The position numbers and the translations under genes are program-made. Positions 1 to 11,700 of a stretch of DNA of 64,000 nucleotides are shown in pieces. Source of the stretch: Kutzneria sp036403095 (lineage in GTDB: Bacteria; Actinomycetota; Actinomycetes; Mycobacteriales; Pseudonocardiaceae). The notes beneath the pieces were generated by a model. It did not search any database, was not told the origin of the DNA, and saw only the letters and a list, made by a program, of their open reading frames with translations. How positions within the stretch are numbered: the first letter of the stretch is position 1; the number at the start of each line of letters is the position of its first letter. The stretch covers positions 1 to 64,000 of the forward strand of contig DASWRQ010000006.1 of NCBI GenBank assembly GCA_036403095.1. Direction: 5' to 3'.

Positions 1-815
1 ATGATCGTGCCGGCCATCGACGCCTGGATGCAGCATCCGACGCTGCGTCACTCCAATGACGAGATGTTCGAGTCGCTGCGGCGATGGGTGGGTCTGGAGC
101 TGCGCGCGGAACCGCTGCCGCTGGAGACGACGCTCGCCGCACTGGCTGCGGGCGACGTGGAAATCGGACTGTCGGCCGCCTGGTACGGCCCGGCCGGGCC
201 GCTGATCAGCAACGACGAGGTGGCCCGGTTCGTCGCCGATGCCGGCGGACGGCTGCGTGGCGTGGCCGGCGTGGACATCACGCGGCCGGTCCGGGCCGTA
301 CGGGAACTGCGCCGGGCCGTGACCGAGCTGGGGTTCGTGGCGCTGCGGCTGGTGCCGTGGCTGTGGCAGCTGCCGCCGACCGACCGGCTCTACTACCCGC
401 TCTACGCCGCGTGCGTCGAGCTGGGCATTCCCTTCTGCACGCAGGTCGGCCACACTGGCCCGCTGCGCCCGTCGGAGACCGGCCGCCCCATCCCGTACAT
501 CGACCAGGTCGCGCTGGACTTCCCGGAGCTGACCATCGTGTGCGGGCACATCGGCTACCCGTGGACGACCGAGATGATCGCGGTGGCCGACAAGCACGCC
601 GGCGTCTACATCGACACCAGCGCCTACACCACCCGCCGCTACCCGGGCGAACTCGTGGACTACCTGCGTGGACGCGGACGGCGCAAGGTGCTGTTCGGCT
701 CGAACTACCCGATGATCACGCCGGCCAAGGCGCTGGAGCATCTCGACGAGCTGGGGTTGGACGACCAGGCGCGCGAGCTGTTCCTGGCCGGCAACGCGCG
801 CCGCGTCTTCCGCCT

Positions 816-819
<4 letters not shown>
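1..819 (+). CDS. Amidohydrolase_2-type TIM-barrel hydrolase
   Basis: A 272-residue protein of the amidohydrolase_2 (ACMSD-like) superfamily, probably a cytoplasmic hydrolase or decarboxylase of unknown substrate. Core barrel elements are visible: TQVGHTGP with H151, CGHIGYPW with H183, and the C-terminal FGSNYP at 232-237. Two expected metal ligands differ: no HxH pair is seen at the N terminus (it reads IDAWMQHP), and the usual Asp of FGSDxP is Asn235. I recall this pattern from an actinobacterial subfamily, so it may not mean loss of activity, but metal binding should not be assumed. The ATG is the first codon of the window, so an upstream start cannot be excluded. The 3' end overlaps the convergent UvrA-like gene by 4 bases. 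Confidence 0.72.
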
Positions 820-3197
<2,378 letters not shown>

Positions 3198-3282
3198 CGT
3201 CTCTCCATCAGTCAGGTGACCGCGGGCAACTGCCCACTGTCTACCTGACGGATGGAACCCAGAAGGTGTGACGCGACCAATT

Positions 3283-4092
3283 TCAGCTGCGGACGACGAG
3301 CACCGGGCACAGGGCGTGGTGCAGGGCGTCCCGGGTGACGCCGCCGAGGCGGCCGGGACCGCCCGAGCCGACGACGATCAGGTCGGTGTGGGTGCGGGTG
3401 GCGACCAGCTCGTACGGCTGCGCGCGGACGGCCTCGAAGTTGGCCGAGAGCTGCCGGTTGACCGTGGCCAGGTAGTCCTTGGCCAGGTCGAGCACCTGGC
3501 CGTGGGCGTCGCCGGACGGGCTCGCGGTGCGGCCGGACGGGGTCGGCCAGGCGTGGGCGACGTGCAGCTTGGCGTGGAAGGTGGCGGCCAGCTCGGCGGC
3601 GCGGCGCAGCACGGGCCGGTCCTCGGCGTCGCCGCTGACCAGAGCGGTGATCACCGAGTGCATGCCGTGCACGGCAGCGTCCAGGCCGCGCACCACGACG
3701 GTGTCGCAGTGCGCGGCGGCCACGACGGGCACGACCCAGCGGCCCAGCCCGATGGTCACGTGCTGCCGACCACGGCAGCCCAGCACGACCAGCTCCGCGT
3801 GCTCGCTGGCCGGCACGAGCGTGCGCAGCGGATCTTCGGAGTTCTCCACGATGCTCACCGGCAGCGGCTGCATCGTGGCCAATTGGTCTTCCGCCGAAGG
3901 TTCACCCGAAAGGGGGGAATCGGCATAGACGGTCAGGGATTCTCCGCGCAGCCAGGCGTATCTGGCCGCCCAGCCCAGCGCCGCGGAACCCCACGGCGAG
4001 CCGTCGGCGCCGACCACGACGCTGCGCCCGAACCCTTCCGGGGACAGGTGACGGGGACGCGTCGTCGTCGCGCTGGGCATTACTCTCGCCAT
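3283..4092 (-). CDS. universal stress protein, two USP domains
   Basis: A 269-residue cytoplasmic protein with two tandem UspA domains (about 25-150 and 165-269). The first domain has VVVGADGSPWGSAALGW and the nucleotide-loop pattern GCRGRQ...G; the second ends in VVGSGGPGRLGG...CPVLVV, matching the G-2x-G-9x-G ATP-binding loop. The ATG at 4092 follows AGGAGG by six bases. It lies just downstream of a second USP gene on the same strand, and such pairs are common in actinobacterial stress and dormancy regulons. I see no clear DosR-type box. The nearest -10-like sequence in the 101-base gap is TATCCC, with no convincing -35. Confidence 0.88.
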   Translation of the reverse strand: MARVMPSATTTRPRHLSPEGFGRSVVVGADGSPWGSAALGWAARYAWLRGESLTVYADSPLSGEPSAEDQLATMQPLPVSIVENSEDPLRTLVPASEHAELVVLGCRGRQHVTIGLGRWVVPVVAAAHCDTVVVRGLDAAVHGMHSVITALVSGDAEDRPVLRRAAELAATFHAKLHVAHAWPTPSGRTASPSGDAHGQVLDLAKDYLATVNRQLSANFEAVRAQPYELVATRTHTDLIVVGSGGPGRLGGVTRDALHHALCPVLVVRS

Positions 4093-4193
4093 GCGAACCC
4101 TCCTGGCGGCACAGGGAATCTCGCACGTACTGGGATACCTGACACACTCTGCACCCCGACCGCGTTGATCGCCAGGGGCCGAGTGGGATTGGT

Positions 4194-5057
4194 TCAGTTA
4201 TGCACCACCAGCACGGGCGATCGGGAATGGTACAGGGCCGCTTTGGTCATGGGATCAAGGCGGTTCCGATCGGTGAGACGGGTGTCGCCGATCACCAGCA
4301 GATCGCTGTCGGGGCAGACGACGGCGACCTCCGGCGGCTGGCAGGCGTAGGAGCGGAGGTCGGGGTTGATCTTCGGGGCCAGCTTCGTCAGCTGCGCCGC
4401 CGCCCGCTCCAGCACGGTGGCCGAGCCCAACTGCTCGGGCAGCCAGCGCGGCCCGGCCGGCGGGGTCACGTGCACGACGCGGACCTTGGACTGCAGCGAG
4501 GTCGCCAGCTTCGCGACCTTGGCCAGCACGGTGATGTCCTCGCTGCCGCCGCGGACGATGGCGGTGATCAAGCGGGTGCGGCCGTGCAGACCGGACGGCA
4601 CGCCCCGCACCACGACGGTGTCGCAGTGGGCGCGGGTGACGATCGGAACGACGCTGCGGCCGACGCCGAGCGTGCCGTGGTGGTGACCGCGGCAGCCGAG
4701 CACGACGAGGTCGGCCTTGGCGCTGGCGGCGACGAGCGTGCCAACCGGGTCAGGGCTGCTGCGCCGGATCCGCACCGGCAGCATCGGCATGCTGCGCAGC
4801 GTCGACCCGATGCCGGCGTCGTTCGGGATGTCGTCGGGCATGTCGACATAGCGACGGTCGGCCTGGTGGATCTCGAGCTCGGCCCCGGTGACCAGGGCGT
4901 GGCGGGCGGCCCAGCCGAGGGCGGCGTCGCCCCAGTAGGAGCCGTCGGTGCCGACCGCTATTCGTTTGGTCACGACGGGCGTGGCTACCGCGGTGACGAG
5001 TGTGGTTCTGGTGACGACAGGTGCGTTGAGCGTTGCGGCGGCGTGCGCTTGCGCCAT
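4194..5057 (-). CDS. universal stress protein, two USP domains
   Basis: A 287-residue tandem-domain UspA protein, paralogous to its downstream neighbour. The first domain carries GTDGSYWGDAALGW and GCRGHHHGTLGVGRS, an intact ATP-loop pattern. In the second domain the loop is replaced by GDTRLTDRNRLD, so that half has probably lost nucleotide binding. The reading frame is open 99 bases further upstream, but the ATG at 5057 is chosen because AGGAGG sits six bases before it. A sigma70-type promoter lies about 45 bases upstream. The role in stress survival is inferred from the family. Confidence 0.87.
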   Translation of the reverse strand: MAQAHAAATLNAPVVTRTTLVTAVATPVVTKRIAVGTDGSYWGDAALGWAARHALVTGAELEIHQADRRYVDMPDDIPNDAGIGSTLRSMPMLPVRIRRSSPDPVGTLVAASAKADLVVLGCRGHHHGTLGVGRSVVPIVTRAHCDTVVVRGVPSGLHGRTRLITAIVRGGSEDITVLAKVAKLATSLQSKVRVVHVTPPAGPRWLPEQLGSATVLERAAAQLTKLAPKINPDLRSYACQPPEVAVVCPDSDLLVIGDTRLTDRNRLDPMTKAALYHSRSPVLVVHN

Positions 5058-5100
5058 GACCATCCTCCTGGCGCCGATGACGGCGATCTCTCCCGGGATG

Positions 5101-5129
5101 TCTCTACCTTGGCCTGTTCTCATGACCAA
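5101..5129 (-). promoter_or_regulatory. promoter of the USP gene
   Basis: Reading the minus strand, TTGGTC (5129 to 5124) is followed after exactly 17 bases by TAGAGA (5106 to 5101), a good -35/-10 pair. The predicted start would leave a 5' leader of about 35 bases before the ATG at 5057. Seen in sequence; activity is inferred. Confidence 0.5.
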
Positions 5130-5659
5130 TTCCAGTGGCCAGACGTTACGAAGCATTTAACTCTGGCGCTCGTGTACGCCCGTCTGTCCGCAGTGGACGG
5201 ACCGGGGCGAACGGCCCGAACACGGGTTATGTCCTCCGGGGCGCGTGTCCGCCGCGCCGCCGGCGCCGTGGTCGTGACCTTGGACTCATGCGTCCGCGTC
5301 ACCCGTACGGCCCCGGTCTGCTGCTCGTAGTGTCGAGGAAGTGCTCGTCCCACCAGCGGATCCCCCTCTGCCTGGAACGCCAGTGGCGCGAAGCCTAACT
5401 CCGGCGGACCAGGTGTTCCGTTTGCGCGAGCGTCCTCTTGGGACTCGACGTTGTCCGAGGCAGCGGTCACGGGCGCCGGTTCGGCCACACGCGTGTGCGC
5501 CGGACGGGAAACCGTCCGGCGCACCGCGGTCAGAATTCGGCGTCAACGCGTGACAACGCTGTCAGAAAGCAATTGCTTCCAGTGGGAAAACAAATGTGAC
5601 GGGCGGCATCCTAAACGATTCAGCAGGCGCATTGTGCGCAGTGCAGTTTGCGCTGGGCA
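5130..5659. other. intergenic region without a convincing gene
   Basis: Roughly 530 bases between the USP promoter and the 3' end of the methyltransferase gene. The open frames here are low-complexity, Arg/Pro-rich shadows on both strands with no ribosome site. From about 5560 to 5650 base composition becomes notably more AT-rich and contains a perfect 12-base palindrome, AAGCAATTGCTT (5567-5578). This may be a promoter, a regulator site or an unrecognised small RNA; I cannot decide. Confidence 0.4.
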
Positions 5660-6532
5660 TCACGCCGGCCCGAGCCGCCGTGCCGAGTGGACGGTCCGAG
5701 CGCTGAGCACGAAGGCGTCCGGCCGCCACAGCAGGCTGGCCCGGTCGTCGTCGTGGACCAGCCGGTCGATGGTCGCGTGGTCCTCTGCATCGATCCGGTC
5801 GCCGAGCATTTCCCGTTGCCGTGCAAGCATGTCACGCAGCAGCAGCCGCGGCTCGGTGTCCAGCGGGGCCGGCAGGTCGACCAGGAAGGTGCGGCTGGCG
5901 CTGGGCATCAGGCCGGCCTTGGCCAGCATCGCCGGCCAGTCCTCCACCGTCCGCGTGGCGCCCGGCAGGCCGGCGCGCATGTCGCTGAACCAGTCGTCGT
6001 TGGCCGCCTCCAGCCGCGACTGCAGACCCGGCCGGCCGAAGCCGATGTCACGCGGCAGGAAACGCATCGGCAACCCGCCCTCAACGACCGCCAGCACGCC
6101 GCCGGGCCGCAGCAGCGCACCGAGCTCGTTGAGCGCCGCCCGCTGGTCGCCGATGTGGTGCATCACGCCGCTGGTCCAGATCACGTCGGCCGGCCCTAGT
6201 TCGCCGAACGCCTCGGGCAGGTCGGCCCGCAGCGTCGTGATCTCGACGCCCAGTCGCGCCGCCCGCTTTGCCGCCAGGGCCAGCAACTCCGGCGCGCGGT
6301 CGGCCGCCACCACCTCCGCGTCGCCGAAGGTCTCGGCCAGCGCGCAGGCCGCGACGCCCGGTCCGCTGCCCACGTCGAGCACCCGCGCCGGCTCGTCGGT
6401 CTGCACCCGCAGCCAGTCCATCGCCTGGTCCAGGAAGTCCCGGTGCACCTCGGCGTTGCGCTCCAGCATCTCGCCCAGCGACGCCCAGTCGTAGTCGTCG
6501 CCCGAATGCCCGTGGCCGTGTCCCTGGCTCAT
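5660..6532 (-). CDS. class I SAM-dependent methyltransferase
   Basis: A 290-residue methyltransferase with the Rossmann SAM-binding motif I VLDVGSGPGVAACALAE near residue 48, an acidic motif II around VVAADRAPE, and a motif IV-like VIWTSGVMHHIGD. An unusual His-rich start (MSQGHGHGHSGD) precedes the fold and could bind metal, though its meaning is unknown. The ATG at 6532 is preceded by GGAGAGGGGACGCG. The frame is open a further 84 bases upstream, but without a better ribosome site. Substrate is unknown; the layout resembles small-molecule or ubiquinone-type methylases. It is transcribed away from the AlkZ-like gene, which lies 61 bases upstream on the same strand, so the two may be co-transcribed. 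Confidence 0.75.
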   Translation of the reverse strand: MSQGHGHGHSGDDYDWASLGEMLERNAEVHRDFLDQAMDWLRVQTDEPARVLDVGSGPGVAACALAETFGDAEVVAADRAPELLALAAKRAARLGVEITTLRADLPEAFGELGPADVIWTSGVMHHIGDQRAALNELGALLRPGGVLAVVEGGLPMRFLPRDIGFGRPGLQSRLEAANDDWFSDMRAGLPGATRTVEDWPAMLAKAGLMPSASRTFLVDLPAPLDTEPRLLLRDMLARQREMLGDRIDAEDHATIDRLVHDDDRASLLWRPDAFVLSARTVHSARRLGPA

Positions 6533-6593
6533 CGCGTCCCCTCTCCGGTGTCTCTGTCGTACACCGTGCGACAAGCCCGAGCCTGCCGGCAAA

Positions 6594-7655
6594 CTACGTT
6601 GCCGGTTCGGCAACAAGCCGGACCGGCACGTCGGCGTCGGCGAAGGCGGCCAGGCCGTGCGCCTCTTCCTCGACGTCGTCGGGCAAGGGCCGCAACGGTG
6701 TGACGGTGAGCGCGTCGGGGCCGAGCTTCCAGGTGGCGGAGACGAAGCCGTCGACCAGGACCGTGCCGCGGATCAGGCCATTGTTGGTGAAGACGTGCCG
6801 CTTGTGCTCGGTGGCGATGATCCGGGTGCGGTCGGCGTACGAGAGCAGCGAGTTGTCGAACTCGGGCAGGAAGCGCACGGGGGCCGGGGTGTCCGGGTGC
6901 GGTCGGCGGGCGTCGGGCAGGTCGAACAGTTTCACGCCGGCCTCGTCGGTGAAGGTCCGCAACTCCAGTCGATCGAAGACCTCGCGCAGCCGGGTCAGGC
7001 CCGACCACGTCTGCGCATCCTGCACGCTGGCCGGCCCGAACGCGGCAAGGTAGCGGCGCACGAGCTCGTCCGGGCTCATCGGCGCGAACGGCCGGCCCAG
7101 CCATGTCTCGGCGGTGGTGCCGGTGGGCTGGCCGCCGACGCCCCACAGCCCGCGCGGCGGCAGCTGCACGATGGCAAGCTTGGCGCGGACGGCCTGGAGC
7201 AGCGCTGTGACGTCCTTGCCGGGCCAACGTTCGGTGAGCAGCCGCCCGAGGTCGGCGTTGGTCAGCGCCTCCGCCTCGACGTGCTCCCGGGCGACTTTGG
7301 CGATCTCGTCCAGGTCGAGGTTCTCCCGGGCGTGCACGCTGCGGGCGAAGGCGGTCTCCAGCATGGGTTGCAGCACGGGCCTCAAGGCGAGGCAGTCGTC
7401 GGCGGTGACCATGTGCAGGGTCGAGCGCATGAGTGCCAGGCGGACCACCCGGCGGTCGGTCAGCAGGCGGGTCAGCTGCTCGCGCCGGAAGCCGTCGAGG
7501 CGGGTCCACAACGCCACGTACGGCGGGTTCGTCGCCTGCGCCTGGAGCCCGACCAGCCGCTCGATCGCCTTCGCCGGGGTCAGCTTCCAACGCCGCAGCA
7601 GCAGTTGCCGGTGCAGCAGCGCCCGGTTGAGGGCTCGGCGGGTCAGCACGGTCAT
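6594..7655 (-). CDS. AlkZ/YcaQ-like winged-helix DNA glycosylase family protein
   Basis: A 353-residue protein of the HTH_42 (winged-helix DNA-binding) family, which includes the alkylated-DNA glycosylase AlkZ and interstrand-crosslink glycosylase YcaQ. The N-terminal AIERLVGLQAQATNPPYVALW contains the QxQ motif (QAQ) that forms the catalytic site in AlkZ-type enzymes. Later features include RSTLHMVTADD and LPEFDNSLLSYADR. Start is ATG 7655. It is divergent from a WYL regulator across a 42-base gap that contains a perfect palindrome, so it is probably a target of that regulator. DNA repair or protection from a genotoxic metabolite is the likely role; its substrate is unknown. Confidence 0.78.
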   Translation of the reverse strand: MTVLTRRALNRALLHRQLLLRRWKLTPAKAIERLVGLQAQATNPPYVALWTRLDGFRREQLTRLLTDRRVVRLALMRSTLHMVTADDCLALRPVLQPMLETAFARSVHARENLDLDEIAKVAREHVEAEALTNADLGRLLTERWPGKDVTALLQAVRAKLAIVQLPPRGLWGVGGQPTGTTAETWLGRPFAPMSPDELVRRYLAAFGPASVQDAQTWSGLTRLREVFDRLELRTFTDEAGVKLFDLPDARRPHPDTPAPVRFLPEFDNSLLSYADRTRIIATEHKRHVFTNNGLIRGTVLVDGFVSATWKLGPDALTVTPLRPLPDDVEEEAHGLAAFADADVPVRLVAEPAT

Positions 7656-7675
7656 GGCCGACAGCCTAGGCAGCG

Positions 7676-7698
7676 TTGCGGACAGGAGCTGTCCGCAA
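7676..7698. promoter_or_regulatory. operator-like perfect inverted repeat between divergent genes
   Basis: Arms TTGCGGACAG (7676-7685) and CTGTCCGCAA (7689-7698) are perfect reverse complements separated by GAG. The element lies between the AlkZ-like start at 7655 and the WYL gene, ending on the A of the ATG at 7698. Position and symmetry suit a binding site for a dimeric regulator, most simply the adjacent WYL protein acting on both genes. Binding is inferred. Confidence 0.6.
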
Positions 7699-8687
7699 TG
7701 GGTGGCAGACTGGCGCTCGTGTTGGAGACCTCCGCCCGGCTGCTGCGCCTGCTGTCGCTGCTCCAGGCTCGTCAGGACTGGTCGGGCGCCGAGCTGGCGG
7801 CCCGTCTCGAAGTCGACGTGCGCACCGTGCGGCGTGATGTCGACCGGCTGCGCAACCTCGGCTACCCGGTGGACGCCTCCCCCGGCGTCGCCGGCGGCTA
7901 CCGGCTCGGGGTCGGGGCGTCGCTGCCGCCACTGCTGCTGGACGACGAGGAGGCCGTCGCGGTGGCGATCAGTCTGCGCACAGCGGCCGCCGGCAGCGTC
8001 ACGGGCATCGAGGAGACGTCGATCCGGGCGCTGACGAAGCTGGAGCACATGCTGCCGTCCCGGCTGCGGCACCGGGTGTCGGCGTTGCAGGCGGTGGTGG
8101 TGCACACCTCGACGTACGGGCCGAGTGTGGACGCCGAGGTGCTGGCGCAGGTGGCCGGCGCGTGCCGGGAGCACATGCGGCTGCGGTTCGACTACCGCTC
8201 GCACGACGGCACCGCCAGCCGGCGTCAGGTGGAGCCACACAGTCTCGTCAACATCGTGCGGCGCTGGTACGTGCTGGCCTGGGACGTCGACCGGGCCGAC
8301 TGGCGGACGTTCCGGCTGGACCGGGCCGAGCTGAAGACCCCGGTCGGGCCTCGGTTCCAGCCCCGCACGCCGCCGGCCGACGCGGCGACTTTCGTGTCCA
8401 AGGGCGTGACCGGGCGGGCCTACAAGTTCGAGGGCACGTTCCTCATCCACGCCCCGATCGACCGGGTCGCCGAGCGGGTCACCCCCACCTCCGGGCGGCT
8501 GGAGCCGGTCGACGACAACAGCTGCCTGCTGCACGCCGGCGCGGACTCGCTGGCCGGGATGGCGGTGTACGTGAGCATGTTCGGTTTCGAGTTCGAGGTG
8601 CTGAACCCGCCCGAGCTGGTCGAGCACCTGCGGGCCCACATCGGGCGGTTGGAACGAGCGGTGGCCCGTCACCTGCCCCGAGGTTGA
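7698..8687 (+). CDS. WYL-domain transcriptional regulator (YafY/DeoR-like)
   Basis: A 329-residue regulator. The N-terminal winged helix spans about residues 8-65 (LLRLLSLLQARQDWSGAELA, then RTVRRDVDRLRNLGYPVDA). It is followed by a WYL sensor domain around residues 140-215, where the signature reads RRWYVLAWDVDR, and by the WCX C-terminal extension. WYL domains sense nucleic-acid or nucleotide-like ligands, and many such regulators control DNA-damage responses, which fits the divergent AlkZ-like gene. The ATG at 7698 has AGGAG nine bases upstream. GTG at 7719 (MLETSARLL) is also a typical family start and would free the palindrome from coding. I slightly prefer the ATG because of its ribosome site. 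Confidence 0.86.
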   Translation: MGGRLALVLETSARLLRLLSLLQARQDWSGAELAARLEVDVRTVRRDVDRLRNLGYPVDASPGVAGGYRLGVGASLPPLLLDDEEAVAVAISLRTAAAGSVTGIEETSIRALTKLEHMLPSRLRHRVSALQAVVVHTSTYGPSVDAEVLAQVAGACREHMRLRFDYRSHDGTASRRQVEPHSLVNIVRRWYVLAWDVDRADWRTFRLDRAELKTPVGPRFQPRTPPADAATFVSKGVTGRAYKFEGTFLIHAPIDRVAERVTPTSGRLEPVDDNSCLLHAGADSLAGMAVYVSMFGFEFEVLNPPELVEHLRAHIGRLERAVARHLPRG

Positions 8688-8786
8688 TCAGGTCGGGCTT
8701 GACCGACAAAGAACCGAATCCCTGCCACGCCTTCGTCCAGTTGATCTAGCCTGGCGGAAAACGGCTCACGTGGGGGTGGGGACGTC

Positions 8787-11700
8787 ATGTCCGCTGTCAA
8801 CAGGCGGGAATTCCTGACCGGTGTGGCCGGCGCGGTGGCGCTGACCGGGGTCGAGCTGGGAAGCCCGCCGTCCGCGGCGGCCGCTCCACCCGCCCAACCC
8901 GATCGGGCCGGCACGCCGCTGGCGATCCGCCAGGGCACCAACGTCGCCGGGCAGCTCTCCCCCGACGGCGCCACCATCGCCATGGACCTGCTCGGCGTGC
9001 TGTGGCTGGTGCCGGCGGGCGGCGGCGCGGCCAAGCGCATCACCGACGACCTGATGGACATCGGCCAGCCCGACTGGTCGCCGGACGGCCGGCAGCTGGT
9101 GTTCCAGGCCTACCGGGACGGAAACTTCAACATCTGGACCGTCGACCGCGACGGCCGTGGACTCAAGCAGCTCACCCAGGGCCCGTTCGACCACCGGGAG
9201 CCGCGGTTCTCCCCGGACGGCCGCACGGTCGTGTTCTCCTCCGACCTCGGTGGCAGCTACGGCATTCACCTGCTGGACCTGGCCACGAACAAGACCACCC
9301 AGCTGACCGACACGCCGGTCGAGGAGTACGAGCCGGCGTGGTCGCCGGACGGCGCGCGGGTGGCTTTCGTCGCGGCGGGCACCCGTATCGACGTCATCAC
9401 GGTCGCTGACAGCAGCCGCAGCACCGCGATCACCGTGGCGGCGACGCAGCAGATCCACGGGCCGACGTTCACGCCGGACGGCCAGGACCTCGTCTACAAC
9501 CTGGTCACCGCGGCCGCGCCGCCCAACGCCCCGGCCGCCTCCGAGCTCTACCTGTCGGGCAAGCCACTGGTCACCGGCGAGGAGGCCTACCCGTTCCGGG
9601 TTTCCTGGCACGGCAACGACTTCCTGTACGCCTCCGACGGCGCGCTGCGGAAGCGGTCGCTGTCCGGCGGGCCGTTGACCGAGATCGCGTTCACCGCGCC
9701 GGTCGAGGTGCAGCCGGCCAAGTACACCAAGCGCCGGCGGGACTTCGACTCGCCGCGGCCCAAGCCGGTGGTCGGCATCGGCAGCCCGGTGCTCTCGCCG
9801 GACGGCACGAAGGTCGCTTTCCGGGCGCTGAACGACATCTACACCATGACCGTCGGTCAGTCGCCGCAGCCGCTGACGCGGGATCCGTCAACGCGCGAAA
9901 ACGAGTGGAAGTCCGATCCGGCCTGGTCGCCGGACGGCCGCTACCTGTCGTACTCCACCGACCGGGCCGGCAAGCTCGACATCTGGCTGCGGGAGCTGGC
10001 CACCGGCCAGGAGCGGCAGCTGACCAACCTGCCCAACGCGGCCGCGGTGTCCGGGTCCTGGTCCCGTGACGGCAAGTTCCTGGCCTTCCTCGACCAGACC
10101 GGGGCGCTGTACACGGTCGAGGTCGCGACCGGCGCGGTGCAGAAGGTGTTCACCGCGACGTTCGAGCCCGGCCGGCCGACCTGGTCGCCCGACGGGACCG
10201 TGATCGCGCTGGCCGCGATCGTGCCGTACTCGACCCGCTACCGCGAGGGCCTGAGCAAGATCCTGCTGGTCAACCGGGTCACCGGTGCGGCGCGCTACGT
10301 CGATCCGCTGCCGAACCGGTCGCTGCAGACCCGCGGCGACGACGGGCCGGTGTGGTCGCCCGACGGCAGCAGGATGGCGTTTGTCGTCGGCAGTCGGCTG
10401 CACGTGGTCGACGTGCACCCGGACGGCACGTTCGCCGGCACGCCCGAGCCGATCAACGACGAGGTCACCGACGCGCCGACCTGGCACGGCGACTCGAAGC
10501 ACCTGCTCTACCTCAACAACGGCCGGCTGCGCCTGATCGGCGTCGACGGCTCGGGGGCCCGGACCGTGCCGGTCGGGTTGAGCTGGACCAACACCAGCCC
10601 GCGTGGGCGACTGGTCATCCGGGCCGGCCGGCTCTGGGACGGACAGAGCCCGACGTTGCAGTCCAATGTGGACGTCATCGTCGAGGGGCATCGCGTGAAG
10701 GCCGTGCGGCCCAGTGGTCCCGGCGTCGACGGGCAGGTGATCGACGCCCGTGACGGCGTGGTCATGCCCGGCATCGTGGACATCCACAACCACCGGGAGA
10801 TGCAGGGCTACAGCTACGGCGCCCGGCAGGGCCGGCTGTGGCTGTCGCTGGGCATCACGACCACGCGTTCGCCCGGCAGCCCGGCGTACCACATGGTCGA
10901 GGAGCGCGAGTCCATCCAGTCCGGCAACCGCGTCGGGCCGCGCTACTTCGCCACCGGCGAGGCCATCGACGGCTCGCGGATCTTCTACAACTTCATGCGT
11001 CCCACCTACGACGAGCGGCAGCTCGGGCTGGAGCTGGAGCGGGCCGCCGCGCTCGACTACGACCTGATGAAGTGCTACGTCCGACTGAAGCCCGAGTGGC
11101 AGCGGCAGGTCATCCGGTGGGCGCATGACCGCGGCGTGCTGGCCACGTCCCACTACCACTTCCCCGCGCTGGCCTTCGGCGGTGACGGCGTCGAGCACAT
11201 CGGCGCCACCAACCGGTTCGGCTACTCGCGCACCGTCACGGCCCTGGGCGCCGGCTACCAGGACGTCATCGACCTGTTCAACAAGACCGGGGCCGGCCGC
11301 ACGCCCACGTTGTTCCTGTCCGGGGCGCTGCTCGGCGAGGACCGCAGCCTGGTCGACGACCGTCGGGTCAAGACGCTGTATCCCAGCTGGGAGTACGCCT
11401 CGCTCGTCGCGTCGGCGCAGGGGGCGGCCACCACCGACCAGACCGCCAACCTGACCGATCTGGCCAAGCAGGTCGCCCAGATCGTCGCCATGGTGCGGGG
11501 CGGCGGGCGCATCGTCACCGGCACCGACTCGCCCATCGACCACACGGCCGTCAGCACCCACATGAACCTTCGGGCCATGGTCAAGTACGGGCTCACACCG
11601 TTCGAGGCGCTGGTCACCGCCACCCGCAACGCCGGCGACCTGCTCGGCGAGCCGCTGGGCCGGGTCGCGCCGGGCATGTACGCCGACCTGTCCATTGTGG

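Noticed and set aside
4093..4193. DosR-type dormancy box upstream of the first USP gene
   Set aside because: No stretch resembling GGGACT-N2-4-AGTCCC is present.
5120..5524. A 134-residue minus-strand frame in the gap after the USP gene
   Set aside because: No ribosome site or recognisable domain, and it runs into the USP promoter.
9888..11561. A 557-residue minus-strand frame inside the propeller-amidohydrolase gene
   Set aside because: Antisense shadow; the plus-strand gene has clear motifs throughout.
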